NCBI GenBank assembly: GCA_009937635.1
Contig: JAACFF010000002.1
Coordinates: 1 to 57,228, forward strand
DNA length: 57,228 bases
Direction: 5' to 3'
From: Chloroflexota bacterium
GTDB lineage: Bacteria > Chloroflexota > Anaerolineae > Promineifilales > Promineifilaceae
Positions 11,043-18,598 of this stretch are shown one piece after another. A program made the translations under genes and the position numbers. Position 1 is the first letter of the stretch. Every line of letters starts with the position of its first letter. The notes under the pieces were generated by a model. It was not told where the DNA came from. It did not search any database and saw nothing but the letters and a program-made list of their open reading frames with translations.

Positions 11043-13580
11043 TTACCCTTCGTATAAGAACCGGTAAATATCGAATCCGGCATATATGCGCTGCACGTAG
11101 GTGCGTGTCTCGGCGAAATCTACCACATCAACGAATTGATCAAGGTCGCTACCGGCCAATTCATACCAGCGAGCGGCATTACCAGGCCCCGCATTATAGG
11201 CAGCCAGGGCAGCATGCACGTTTCCTTCAAAGGCGTCAAGCTGTTGGTCAAGATAGTAGGCGCCAAAAGCCAATCCCACGTACGGTTTGTATAGATCCTC
11301 ATTCTCGTATTCGGGCCACTGCAAACGCTCCGCGATCCACGCCCCGGTGTCTGGAATGACCTGGCTCAACCCTTGAGCAGCCGCCCCAGATCGTGCAAAG
11401 CTCTCATAGAGGCTCTCCTGCCGCACTAGAGAGAACTGCAGACGGGGATCGTAGCCATACTCCTCAGCCAGAGGCAGGATTTGTTCTGCATAATAGGTAG
11501 GATACGCCAATCGGCCGATAAAGGGTGGAGTTTCAAGTACAGATTGTTCAGCCAGGTCCATGACCGTAGCCCCTGCGATAATCGATGAGCGGTAAAGGCC
11601 AAGATCACGAAAAAAGAGAGCAAGCTGGTAACTGGAAAGAAGGGACTCGGCCTGATCCTCTCGTAACGCTTCTAGCTCGCGTTTGGCGTCTTCATATAGG
11701 CGAAGGTCCCACAGCTTCTCCCCGACCAACAGCCGTTCATCCTCGCGCAGTTCAGGACTCAGTTCGCCAAGATTATCGTCGTTGGCTTCTGTTTCAAGTT
11801 CCAGTTGATCCAACAACCACGCTTCGGCTGTAGCTTTGTCTTGCAAGTCATTCTCGGCCAACGCAAAAGGCGTTACGGATTCGAAAGGCTCAATCCCCGC
11901 AGCCAGGTCTCTGGCCCGCAGAGCGGGATAACCGGCGCTGCGATTGTTTATGGCCAAATCCTGTAAGTCAGGCAGCAAATCGCTTTCTTCCTCTTGCTCT
12001 GCGCGCAGCAAACGCACTAGAGCCATGCTGCCAAAAGTACTTTCAGAGTAATCCTCGGCAGCTCGCTGCCAAAGAGAAAATGCAGTGTCAAGATCATCGT
12101 TATCATGCGCCAACAATCCGGCATAATAGAGCGCTTCAGGCACATCCTGGTATTCGGGAAAATCGTCGGCCAATCGGACATATTTTGCAATCGCAGATTC
12201 CGCGTCGCCCATCTGCTCAGTCAGTGCCGCTGCCCACCAGGCCGCGAACGGTGCCTCCTCATTGTCGGGAAAATCGTCGAGAAACTGCTGGTAGAGTTCA
12301 ACGGCCGTTTCCGTCTCACCAGTTCTCGCTCGCATGTTAGCTTGTTCTAGGTGAGCCTCAGCCGGTTCAAATTCTGCGTAACGATCTAGTTGAGTGTAAG
12401 CAGCCTCCAAATCTTCAAGCGCTTCATATGACCAGGCCTGATACAGGTGTGTTTCCGGTTTGTAATCCTCAGGATTTGCGGTGATATAACTCTCAAATGC
12501 CTCAATTCCGGGAGCGTAGGCGGCTGCATGGAAATCAACCAAGCCCCGCTGGAACTCATCGACCGGCACCTCCGCTTTGACCAACTCGACCAGACCAAGA
12601 TAACTCTCGTAAACCTCGGGATACTCGGACACGCCAACCAGAAAGCGCTCATAAGCGGCATCCGTATTGCCCGCCATCAGCTCTGCAGCGCCAGCCAGAT
12701 AGATCATTTGACCTTGGGTTTGCCCGGTCACTGCAAAATCTTGGATGGCCTCATAGTGGGCAATGGCCGCTTCATAATCGCCGTCGGCTAGATAATAGCT
12801 GGCAAGAATCTGCCTCGTTTCGTATTCTTTTATGCGGTGTGAAGATCCTGATAGAGATGCCTCATACGCTTCTAGGGCTGACTCGCTGTCACCTATAGCC
12901 AAATAGGTTTCGGCAATCAGCGGATAAATATATGCAGCCATGTCCGGGTTAGCGTCGACGTAAGTCCGATAGGCGTCAACGGCTGTTTCATAGTCGCCAA
13001 GAGAAGCGCTGGCTTCCGCGAGATGAAAATAAGCGGCGGAAGGGGCTTCATCACCAGGCAGACTGAAGAGTTGGTTGAACATTGTTGCCGCCTCGGCGAC
13101 CTGCCCGTCAGCAAGATAAGCTATGCCCAATTTAAAAAGCGTGTCAGCCTGCAGCTCCGGTTCCAAGTTTGGTTCTTGTTGCAGGGCTTTACTTAATTGC
13201 TCAATAGCAACCGAATAATCACCAATATCGAGCGAGTCAGCCCCTACTGCCAGCCGTTGAGTTATCTCCGGTGTGGCTGTTGGCGGACCTAGTTGAATAG
13301 TTGGCTCTGCTGCATCGTCCTCTGCACCCTGACTGCCGCTCGGCTCCACTGTTGGTGTTATTGGTGGTGTCGGCAGTGGGCGGGTTGGAACGCCCGGGGC
13401 CAATGTTGGCGTAGGTAAGAGCTCGTCGATCAGTGGTTCCAGGGGTGGCAGGCGATCCAGTTCGGCTGGTTCGGCCGTTTCAACCGCGCCCTCAGCACAG
13501 CCAGCCATGAGCAAGATCGCCAAAACCCCAAGTACAAAGCTCAGAAATCGTTGTTTATCAGTTACCAGGGCATACCTCAT
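11043..13580 (-). CDS. Lipoprotein soluble lytic murein transglycosylase with TPR array
   Basis: The 845-residue protein starts with a lipoprotein signal (hydrophobic stretch and lipobox LMAGC, Cys about residue 28). A proline/threonine-rich spacer follows (to about 105), then a long series of tetratricopeptide-like helical repeats (about 105-650; repeated YxLAexyLaigdyexAlxaYe patterns). The C-terminus is an SLT/GH23 catalytic domain (about 690-845) with the glutamate in SLVRQESLYES and the GLSQVIPDTG and AALAAYNAGPGNA blocks. The enzyme cleaves MurNAc-GlcNAc bonds, releasing 1,6-anhydro products. The layout resembles E. coli Slt70, with lipid anchoring added. It is convergent with the HD gene 21 bases away. 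Confidence 0.93.
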   Translation of the reverse strand: MRYALVTDKQRFLSFVLGVLAILLMAGCAEGAVETAEPAELDRLPPLEPLIDELLPTPTLAPGVPTRPLPTPPITPTVEPSGSQGAEDDAAEPTIQLGPPTATPEITQRLAVGADSLDIGDYSVAIEQLSKALQQEPNLEPELQADTLFKLGIAYLADGQVAEAATMFNQLFSLPGDEAPSAAYFHLAEASASLGDYETAVDAYRTYVDANPDMAAYIYPLIAETYLAIGDSESALEAYEASLSGSSHRIKEYETRQILASYYLADGDYEAAIAHYEAIQDFAVTGQTQGQMIYLAGAAELMAGNTDAAYERFLVGVSEYPEVYESYLGLVELVKAEVPVDEFQRGLVDFHAAAYAPGIEAFESYITANPEDYKPETHLYQAWSYEALEDLEAAYTQLDRYAEFEPAEAHLEQANMRARTGETETAVELYQQFLDDFPDNEEAPFAAWWAAALTEQMGDAESAIAKYVRLADDFPEYQDVPEALYYAGLLAHDNDDLDTAFSLWQRAAEDYSESTFGSMALVRLLRAEQEEESDLLPDLQDLAINNRSAGYPALRARDLAAGIEPFESVTPFALAENDLQDKATAEAWLLDQLELETEANDDNLGELSPELREDERLLVGEKLWDLRLYEDAKRELEALREDQAESLLSSYQLALFFRDLGLYRSSIIAGATVMDLAEQSVLETPPFIGRLAYPTYYAEQILPLAEEYGYDPRLQFSLVRQESLYESFARSGAAAQGLSQVIPDTGAWIAERLQWPEYENEDLYKPYVGLAFGAYYLDQQLDAFEGNVHAALAAYNAGPGNAARWYELAGSDLDQFVDVVDFAETRTYVQRIYAGFDIYRFLYEG

Positions 13581-13675
13581 ACACGTGGTTATCGCCTGGC
13601 TCTATTGCGCCGTTTGCGAGGCAATCACGTTACCTGGGCGAGTTCTTTCCGCTTTTTCCCATTTACGGGTAAAGA

Positions 13676-14773
13676 TCACGCCTGCGCCTCACTAGACTCT
13701 TCATCTGGCAGCAGTGGAGACGCGTCGACAATTGTCTCCTGTGAAGCTTCTCCTGGCGCGTCGACAACAGTTTCCGATGGAGCCTCTACCTTATCTTCAA
13801 TTACCGTCTCCCCAACAAGCTCTGGAGACTCCTTGACCACTGGAATTGGCTGCGCTGGCTCTTCTATCACTTTTTCTGGCGGAGACTGCGGGAGCCCTTC
13901 TACCACTTCCTTCTCTTCATCTTGTCCAGGTCGCTTTCCCGTAACCAGTTCCCAGCCGAGGTACAATGGGGCCAACTGCGTCAGCGACAGGAAAATGAAC
14001 AGAACCGTGAGGGCAGTCTTGATTATCTCCAATTGAGCCAGTAGTTGCCCGCGGGCTTGCATCATGGAGTCATTAATCTGCCCAACAATGCGCAAGTAAT
14101 CGTCCAGGATGGGGATAAACAGGGCAACTTGCTCGTTGATGGCCTCTATGTCACCAGATGCCGTCTCAATATTTTCAGTCAGCAGCTCGAGATCAGCCGA
14201 AAGCGTTTCCAGATCACCTTGCAATGAGCGCAGTTCTTCCGGCATTCCCTCCAAACTATCGCCCAACGCCGAAATTGTCTCGTCAAATGGCTCATCTGGA
14301 TTGTAATCGATGCCTAGGTCGAATTCCAACGTAATTGGGTTAAAAGGAATGGGAATAGTCTGCTCTATGCCAAAGTTACTTAGTCTCGTCAGAGTCGTAT
14401 CAATAACCCCGGCGACCTGTGTGATGTTGGGAATCGTCGCCTGAATCGCTTCGATATTATCAGGCACATCTTCTGCAACCACTTTCGTCATGCTTTCCAT
14501 CAAGGGTTGCGTATCAGACACCGTCTTGGCCAGATTAACGGTAGCCTCCGTGGCCGTATCCAACGCGTTGTTCGCCTCAGCAATCGTATCTTGGGTCTGT
14601 TCCAGCGTCGCCGATACAGTATCTAATGTGTCCACGGTAAGCGCTATTACGTTATCAAGACCATCACCTACCGTATCCACAGCCTGCCCTACAAAAAACG
14701 CACCGGCTAGTAGAATGGCAACCATGATCAAACTTACCAGCAAAATGATTACACCAAGAATTCGTCGAAACAT
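13676..14773 (-). CDS. Membrane-anchored coiled-coil protein, unknown function
   Basis: The 365-residue protein has an N-terminal membrane segment (about residues 5-30). A long extracytoplasmic region follows, full of heptad-like D/T/L repeats (VDTLDTVSATLEQTQDT and similar, about 32-115, and again 165-215). A second membrane segment lies near 250-275, and the tail is acidic and rich in proline, glutamate and valine. No enzymatic motif is visible. This helix-rich shape between two TM helices suggests a scaffold or spacer. It lies 95 bases upstream of the lytic transglycosylase on the same strand, so an envelope role is plausible but only from context. Confidence 0.65.
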   Translation of the reverse strand: MFRRILGVIILLVSLIMVAILLAGAFFVGQAVDTVGDGLDNVIALTVDTLDTVSATLEQTQDTIAEANNALDTATEATVNLAKTVSDTQPLMESMTKVVAEDVPDNIEAIQATIPNITQVAGVIDTTLTRLSNFGIEQTIPIPFNPITLEFDLGIDYNPDEPFDETISALGDSLEGMPEELRSLQGDLETLSADLELLTENIETASGDIEAINEQVALFIPILDDYLRIVGQINDSMMQARGQLLAQLEIIKTALTVLFIFLSLTQLAPLYLGWELVTGKRPGQDEEKEVVEGLPQSPPEKVIEEPAQPIPVVKESPELVGETVIEDKVEAPSETVVDAPGEASQETIVDASPLLPDEESSEAQA

Positions 14774-14847
14774 TGTCTATCCTCCTAAAATCAACCTGAA
14801 ACGATATGACAAATCTCGTTCTACACCTCTTTTCTCGTCGCCTCCCC

Positions 14848-15933
14848 CTATTTGTACAGCAGTTGCAGCTTTTTGTGTAGCTCAGAATAGGATCGTAAAT
14901 CTGTACTGTGACTGAATTGGTCAATACTGCCAATGTTCGTTCTGATTTCTCTCACCGTCTCGTCGGTTAGCGCCTTCCTAAGGGCGCTTACGAATCTATC
15001 TGCGCCAATAACGCGAAACAGCCGGCCGTGGAAGTAACGTACATCAGTCGCCAGAGGTTCTGTTATTTGCAAGCCATTATGCAATTTGGCCACTGTTTCA
15101 TAGGCTTGGCATAGATGATCCTCGCGCGCGCGCCAATCCTGGGCATCCAGGATCTGTGATAGGGTTGGCATAAGGGTTGAGGCGCATGTTAACCTGGAAA
15201 AAGCGACGCCGAACCATTTCGGGTACGGTGCATAAGTCTTCTCCATCAGGAAACATAGCTGCATCAGATCGTGTACAAGCCGTGCTGCCAGGATTCTTGA
15301 TCCCAACTCGTCGCCAATATCACCGGTACGGCCCACAAAAGCCTCTTCCTGGCCAATACGGCTCCATTGGGCAGCCAGCAAGTATAGCCACACGTCATGG
15401 GGATAGTACAATAGCTTGTGCCGGATCATTGCCAAGTCGCCAAGATCATCGGCGTACACTTGCCCGGCGGTGACTCCTAGAAGATGCTGTTGTGGCCAGG
15501 TTAACCAATCATAAATAGTTGGCTCCTGATATGGATCGCAAGCCATATACTCCTCGAAGAAACCGCGCACCGTCCACACTTCCACACGATGATTGCGCGG
15601 CCCGTCCGTTTGCGCCAGCAGACGCGTACCTTCATCATCTGGTTCGCCGAAATGGGTTGAGTAGCCGAGAAAATTATACGGTAATTCATGGCGCAGTTTT
15701 TCGGTCACTTCCGCTCCATACTTGTCGAAATCTTCCTGGCTGAAAAATAGTTGCAAGCGTAGTCCCCAATCATGGTCGGCAGACATCGGCGTATCGTATC
15801 CCAGAACTTCAGATCCAGTACCAAGGCGGGCGGCCGAATAGTGGAGATGCGTGAACTCCCTGGATAAGATCGGGTAGATCACTTCAAGGTAAAAACGTCG
15901 GTTCAGCTCAAGACCTGGGATGAATTGTGGCAA
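14848..15933 (-). CDS. DUF4037 domain protein (nucleotidyltransferase-like)
   Basis: This 361-residue protein has the DUF4037 signature GTGSEVLGYDTPMSADHDWG near residues 38-57. It is reminiscent of the GS...D pattern of minimal nucleotidyltransferases, and a large helical C-terminal region follows. The family is common in Chloroflexota, Firmicutes and actinobacteria and has no settled function. The start is a TTG at 15933 with AGGAG six bases upstream; that ribosome site overlaps the stop of the preceding gene, so translational coupling is likely. Confidence 0.8.
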   Translation of the reverse strand: MPQFIPGLELNRRFYLEVIYPILSREFTHLHYSAARLGTGSEVLGYDTPMSADHDWGLRLQLFFSQEDFDKYGAEVTEKLRHELPYNFLGYSTHFGEPDDEGTRLLAQTDGPRNHRVEVWTVRGFFEEYMACDPYQEPTIYDWLTWPQQHLLGVTAGQVYADDLGDLAMIRHKLLYYPHDVWLYLLAAQWSRIGQEEAFVGRTGDIGDELGSRILAARLVHDLMQLCFLMEKTYAPYPKWFGVAFSRLTCASTLMPTLSQILDAQDWRAREDHLCQAYETVAKLHNGLQITEPLATDVRYFHGRLFRVIGADRFVSALRKALTDETVREIRTNIGSIDQFSHSTDLRSYSELHKKLQLLYK

Positions 15934-15942
15934 TGTTTGCTC

Positions 15943-16584
15943 CTATTCTAAACTCATGAGCGCGGTCTGCACGGAGGAACGATCGATGACGCCGTATTCC
16001 TCTTGAGCGACAGCAAAGGCTTGAAAAAGCAGCTGGAAAGCATCATACGCAGGCGCCGCGTAAGGGCCAGGCATTTCATCGAAGGGAGTAACCGCAGCAT
16101 AGGCATTGACAAATCCGGCCGGTAGATGCGCGGGATTAGTGGCAGCGAATGGTTCGCTGCCTCCCAGTAAGAACGGCAGGTTATTCTGTGCATAGATAGG
16201 CGCAGATACGCCTGAGGTTTCCGGCAACCAATGCCCAACCACAGCAACAACTGCAGGATCGATCACCATGGAGTTTGCTGTAGCCTGCGCAAACTCAGGG
16301 TTGCCATTGTCATCCAAAGCCACCAATGCAACGCGTGTCCCACCAATTCCGCCAGCTTCGTTTATTTCTCGAACCGCCAATCGGGCGCTGTAGATGACAT
16401 CATAGCCTATATCGCGGTAACGGCCTTCAAAAGGCGCAACAAGACCTACTTTGACGACAGGCGCCACGCTCTGGCAGCCTGACAGGGCAAGCAAAGATCC
16501 CACCAGCAAAAAGGCACACAGGAGCAATGGCATAACCCGGCCACCGCATCCTTTATAGCACGTTTCACCTGCAATTCTGTACAT
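15943..16584 (-). CDS. Short lipoprotein related to branched-chain amino acid-type binding proteins
   Basis: This roughly 213-residue protein has a signal peptide with lipobox ALSGC. The first lobe of a Peripla_BP_6 (LivJ-like) binding protein follows: VGLVAPFEGRYRDIGYD, ARLAVREINEAGG and VVAVVGHW. After PFLLGGSEPFAA the sequence jumps to a short region resembling the end of the second lobe (YDAFQLLFQAF). Normal family members have 350-400 residues, so most of lobe two is missing, either an internal deletion or a genuine mini-form. ATG 16584 gives a positively charged signal N-region and overlaps mltG by 20 bases; ATG 16533 is an alternative. No permease or ATPase gene is adjacent. Confidence 0.6.
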   Translation of the reverse strand: MYRIAGETCYKGCGGRVMPLLLCAFLLVGSLLALSGCQSVAPVVKVGLVAPFEGRYRDIGYDVIYSARLAVREINEAGGIGGTRVALVALDDNGNPEFAQATANSMVIDPAVVAVVGHWLPETSGVSAPIYAQNNLPFLLGGSEPFAATNPAHLPAGFVNAYAAVTPFDEMPGPYAAPAYDAFQLLFQAFAVAQEEYGVIDRSSVQTALMSLE

Positions 16585-17776
16585 GAACCAGGTGTTCCTC
16601 GTATGTTCGGCTGAAAACATGGCGACTTGCCGGGTTTGACAAGCAGTCTAGAACAAAAAATAAATAGTCACTCTGTGCCGGTTCGGCAATGGCCTGCAAA
16701 GATCCCAAGGCTGGGTTGGCAATAGGTCCTGGTGGCAAACCGGGGATAGTATAAGTGTTGAAAGGATGTTCAAATTCCAGATCGGCCAAGCTTAAAGGAA
16801 CCTTCCACCAGCTGCTTTTGTCCTCTTGAAATCCGACCGCGTATTGCACGGTCGGATCTGCCTGGAGAGGCATGCCGGCCTGCACACGATTTAAGAATAC
16901 GCTGGCGATTAATGGCCTTTCTTCCTCTGTCATCGTTTCTCTTTCGACAATCGAGGCCAGGATTACCGCCTCCGACAACGACAATCCTTGCGCTCCAAAG
17001 GCCTGACGCATGGCTGGGGTAACTTGCCGGTCGAAGTTCTGAAGCATTTGGTCCAGCAAATAAATGGCATTAGCGTTAGGAGGCACGATATATGTATCCG
17101 GATAAAGAAATCCTTCCAGGGATGCCTGGGCCGGCAAGGAATTGAGGAATGGGTACCGGTCCAGGTCAAACCGTCTCTGTCTTCGGGCGAGAGCCAGGAA
17201 TTCTGCCGGATCAATGTCAGCAGGCCTGGTCACCGTGAGATATTGAGCGATTTCTTCCAAGCGCATTCCCGGCAAGAAATTGAGTACAATATCACGAGCC
17301 GATCCTTCTGTAATCATTGCCGCCAACTGTGGCACCGTTAGCCGCCCATTCAACGTAAATTGTCCCGTTTGCAATGCGGAATCCAGGCCATAGAAGCGGA
17401 GATAGTTGAGGAAAAGCTCAGGTTCATTCAATAGATCGGATTCAACCAGGTTATTGACGACCACATCGGCCGTTGCCCCTGCTGAAATCACGAAACTTAT
17501 ATCGTCCGCGTCACCAGCCGGTTGGCGCAACTCATCACCCCGGTTCGCCAGATAGTTTTGTAAATAGAGGCGCTGGGCAAAATTTAAGTCCGGATCAGCG
17601 CCTAGAGTACTGATGCCACTGTTACGCAGCGCAGCTTGCCAACGAACCGCCGATACAGCTAAAACCGTTGCCGTCAAGCAGGCTAAAACAAGCAACAGCA
17701 ACAAGGAGGTGCGGCAACTTCTACGTCGCCGCCTTGTCACTTCAGGTCGTGCTTGTTCAAGATCATTGCCACTCAT
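16565..17776 (-). CDS. mltG: Endolytic murein transglycosylase
   Basis: This 403-residue YceG/MltG protein has an N-terminal membrane anchor (about residues 25-45). A LysM-like segment follows (ISAGATADVVVNNLVESDLL), then the catalytic domain with GFLYPDTY, ILASIVERETMTEEER (catalytic Glu) and MPLQADPTVQYA. It cleaves nascent glycan strands inside the chain and so sets glycan length. Its ATG overlaps the ruvX stop by four bases (ATGA), a coupling arrangement. The ruvX-mltG pairing is common in bacteria, which supports both calls. Confidence 0.93.
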   Translation of the reverse strand: MSGNDLEQARPEVTRRRRRSCRTSLLLLLVLACLTATVLAVSAVRWQAALRNSGISTLGADPDLNFAQRLYLQNYLANRGDELRQPAGDADDISFVISAGATADVVVNNLVESDLLNEPELFLNYLRFYGLDSALQTGQFTLNGRLTVPQLAAMITEGSARDIVLNFLPGMRLEEIAQYLTVTRPADIDPAEFLALARRQRRFDLDRYPFLNSLPAQASLEGFLYPDTYIVPPNANAIYLLDQMLQNFDRQVTPAMRQAFGAQGLSLSEAVILASIVERETMTEEERPLIASVFLNRVQAGMPLQADPTVQYAVGFQEDKSSWWKVPLSLADLEFEHPFNTYTIPGLPPGPIANPALGSLQAIAEPAQSDYLFFVLDCLSNPASRHVFSRTYEEHLVHVQNCR

Positions 17777-18210
17777 AATTGGCCAGGCACCGACGATTGA
17801 TTAAATGTTGGTGCATGAGCATCTAGATAATCCTGCAAGATGAAGGCAGCAGCCACTGCGTCGACGCGCTCCTTCACTTGCTTCCCCCTCTTGCCTCGAG
17901 CGCGTAAACTGGCCTCAGCCTGTTTGGTAGAAAAACTTTCGTCCCAGAATTCAATGGGTGTGTCGATATGGTCGCCAAGATCGGCCGTATAGTTTCGCAC
18001 CCAGGCAGCCCGCTGCCCTTCCACGCCACTGAGCGGAATGGGAAGGCCCATCACAAGCAGGGTGACATGCTGCTCGGCGATGATAGCCGCATAACGCCGG
18101 AAATCCTCTTGACGCGACTTACGAGTCAGAATGCCGTACGCCTTGGCAATCGTTCGCGTGGCATCGCTCACGGCCAGGCCAATACGTTTTTCGCCCAGGT
18201 CAATAGCCAT
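17773..18210 (-). CDS. ruvX: Putative pre-16S rRNA nuclease / Holliday junction resolvase-like
   Basis: This is a YqgF-family RNase H-fold protein. The conserved blocks are AIDLGEKRIGLAVSD (first metal-binding Asp), LVMGLPIPLSG, WDESFSTKQAE and KERVDAVAAAFILQDYL (last Asp). Family members process 16S rRNA precursors or cut branched DNA. I start at ATG 18210 because AAAAGG precedes it by seven bases; ATG 18231 would add seven residues but has no ribosome site. A terminator for the upstream alaS transcript lies just before it. A separate promoter must lie very close or some read-through occurs. Confidence 0.9.
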   Translation of the reverse strand: MAIDLGEKRIGLAVSDATRTIAKAYGILTRKSRQEDFRRYAAIIAEQHVTLLVMGLPIPLSGVEGQRAAWVRNYTADLGDHIDTPIEFWDESFSTKQAEASLRARGKRGKQVKERVDAVAAAFILQDYLDAHAPTFNQSSVPGQL

Positions 18211-18248
18211 GACCTTACCTTTTGTATCCATATCGACATAAGAATAGC

Positions 18249-18271
18249 AAAAAAGGGTCGATATGACCCTT
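18249..18271 (-). terminator. Intrinsic terminator after alaS and its GNAT remnant
   Basis: Reading the minus strand, AGGGTC and GACCCT form a six-pair stem (18254-18270) around a five-base loop, followed at once by six T residues. It lies 37 bases after the last codon of the decayed GNAT gene and about 40 bases before the ruvX start, so it probably ends the alaS transcript. Confidence 0.75.
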
Positions 18272-18307
18272 CAATTGCCTGACGCCTTTCTTGTCTTTTA
18301 GCTGAAA

Positions 18308-18598
18308 CTAACCTGGCTTCCAATTTTCCCGGTACACATGGTAAATATAGTGATGGACCGGGGTTGGTTATCCTCGTCGAGACTCTGGAACTTGGAATGT
18401 CGCTTCTCCCACACACACACCGCCGACCGCCTCCTGCATCTTGATCGATGCCTTATTCTCCACGTTAGGGGTCGCTTCAACGGCCGAACAATCTGTGTGT
18501 GTAAAAAGATAGTCTACCAAAGCCTGCTTAATTTCAACGCCATAGGCGCTCTGTTTCAAATACAAGATGCCGCCTCCCAGAATCGTATTCCCCTTGGC
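18308..18598 (-). pseudogene. Decayed GNAT acetyltransferase (C-terminal half only)
   Basis: In one frame directly after the alaS stop, translation gives the C-terminal half of a RimJ/RimL-type GNAT acetyltransferase: ILGGGILYLKQSAYG, then KQALVDYLFTHTDC, VEATPNVENKASIKMQEA and GEATFQVPESRRG. An in-frame TAA follows at 18368-18370. The same frame then continues recognisably (PTPVHHYIYHVYRENW) to TAG at 18308. The acetyl-CoA-binding Motif A and all of the N-terminal half are absent, and no start codon or ribosome site fits. I read it as a 5'-truncated remnant with one nonsense mutation. The break lies exactly at the alaS stop codon. Confidence 0.8.
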
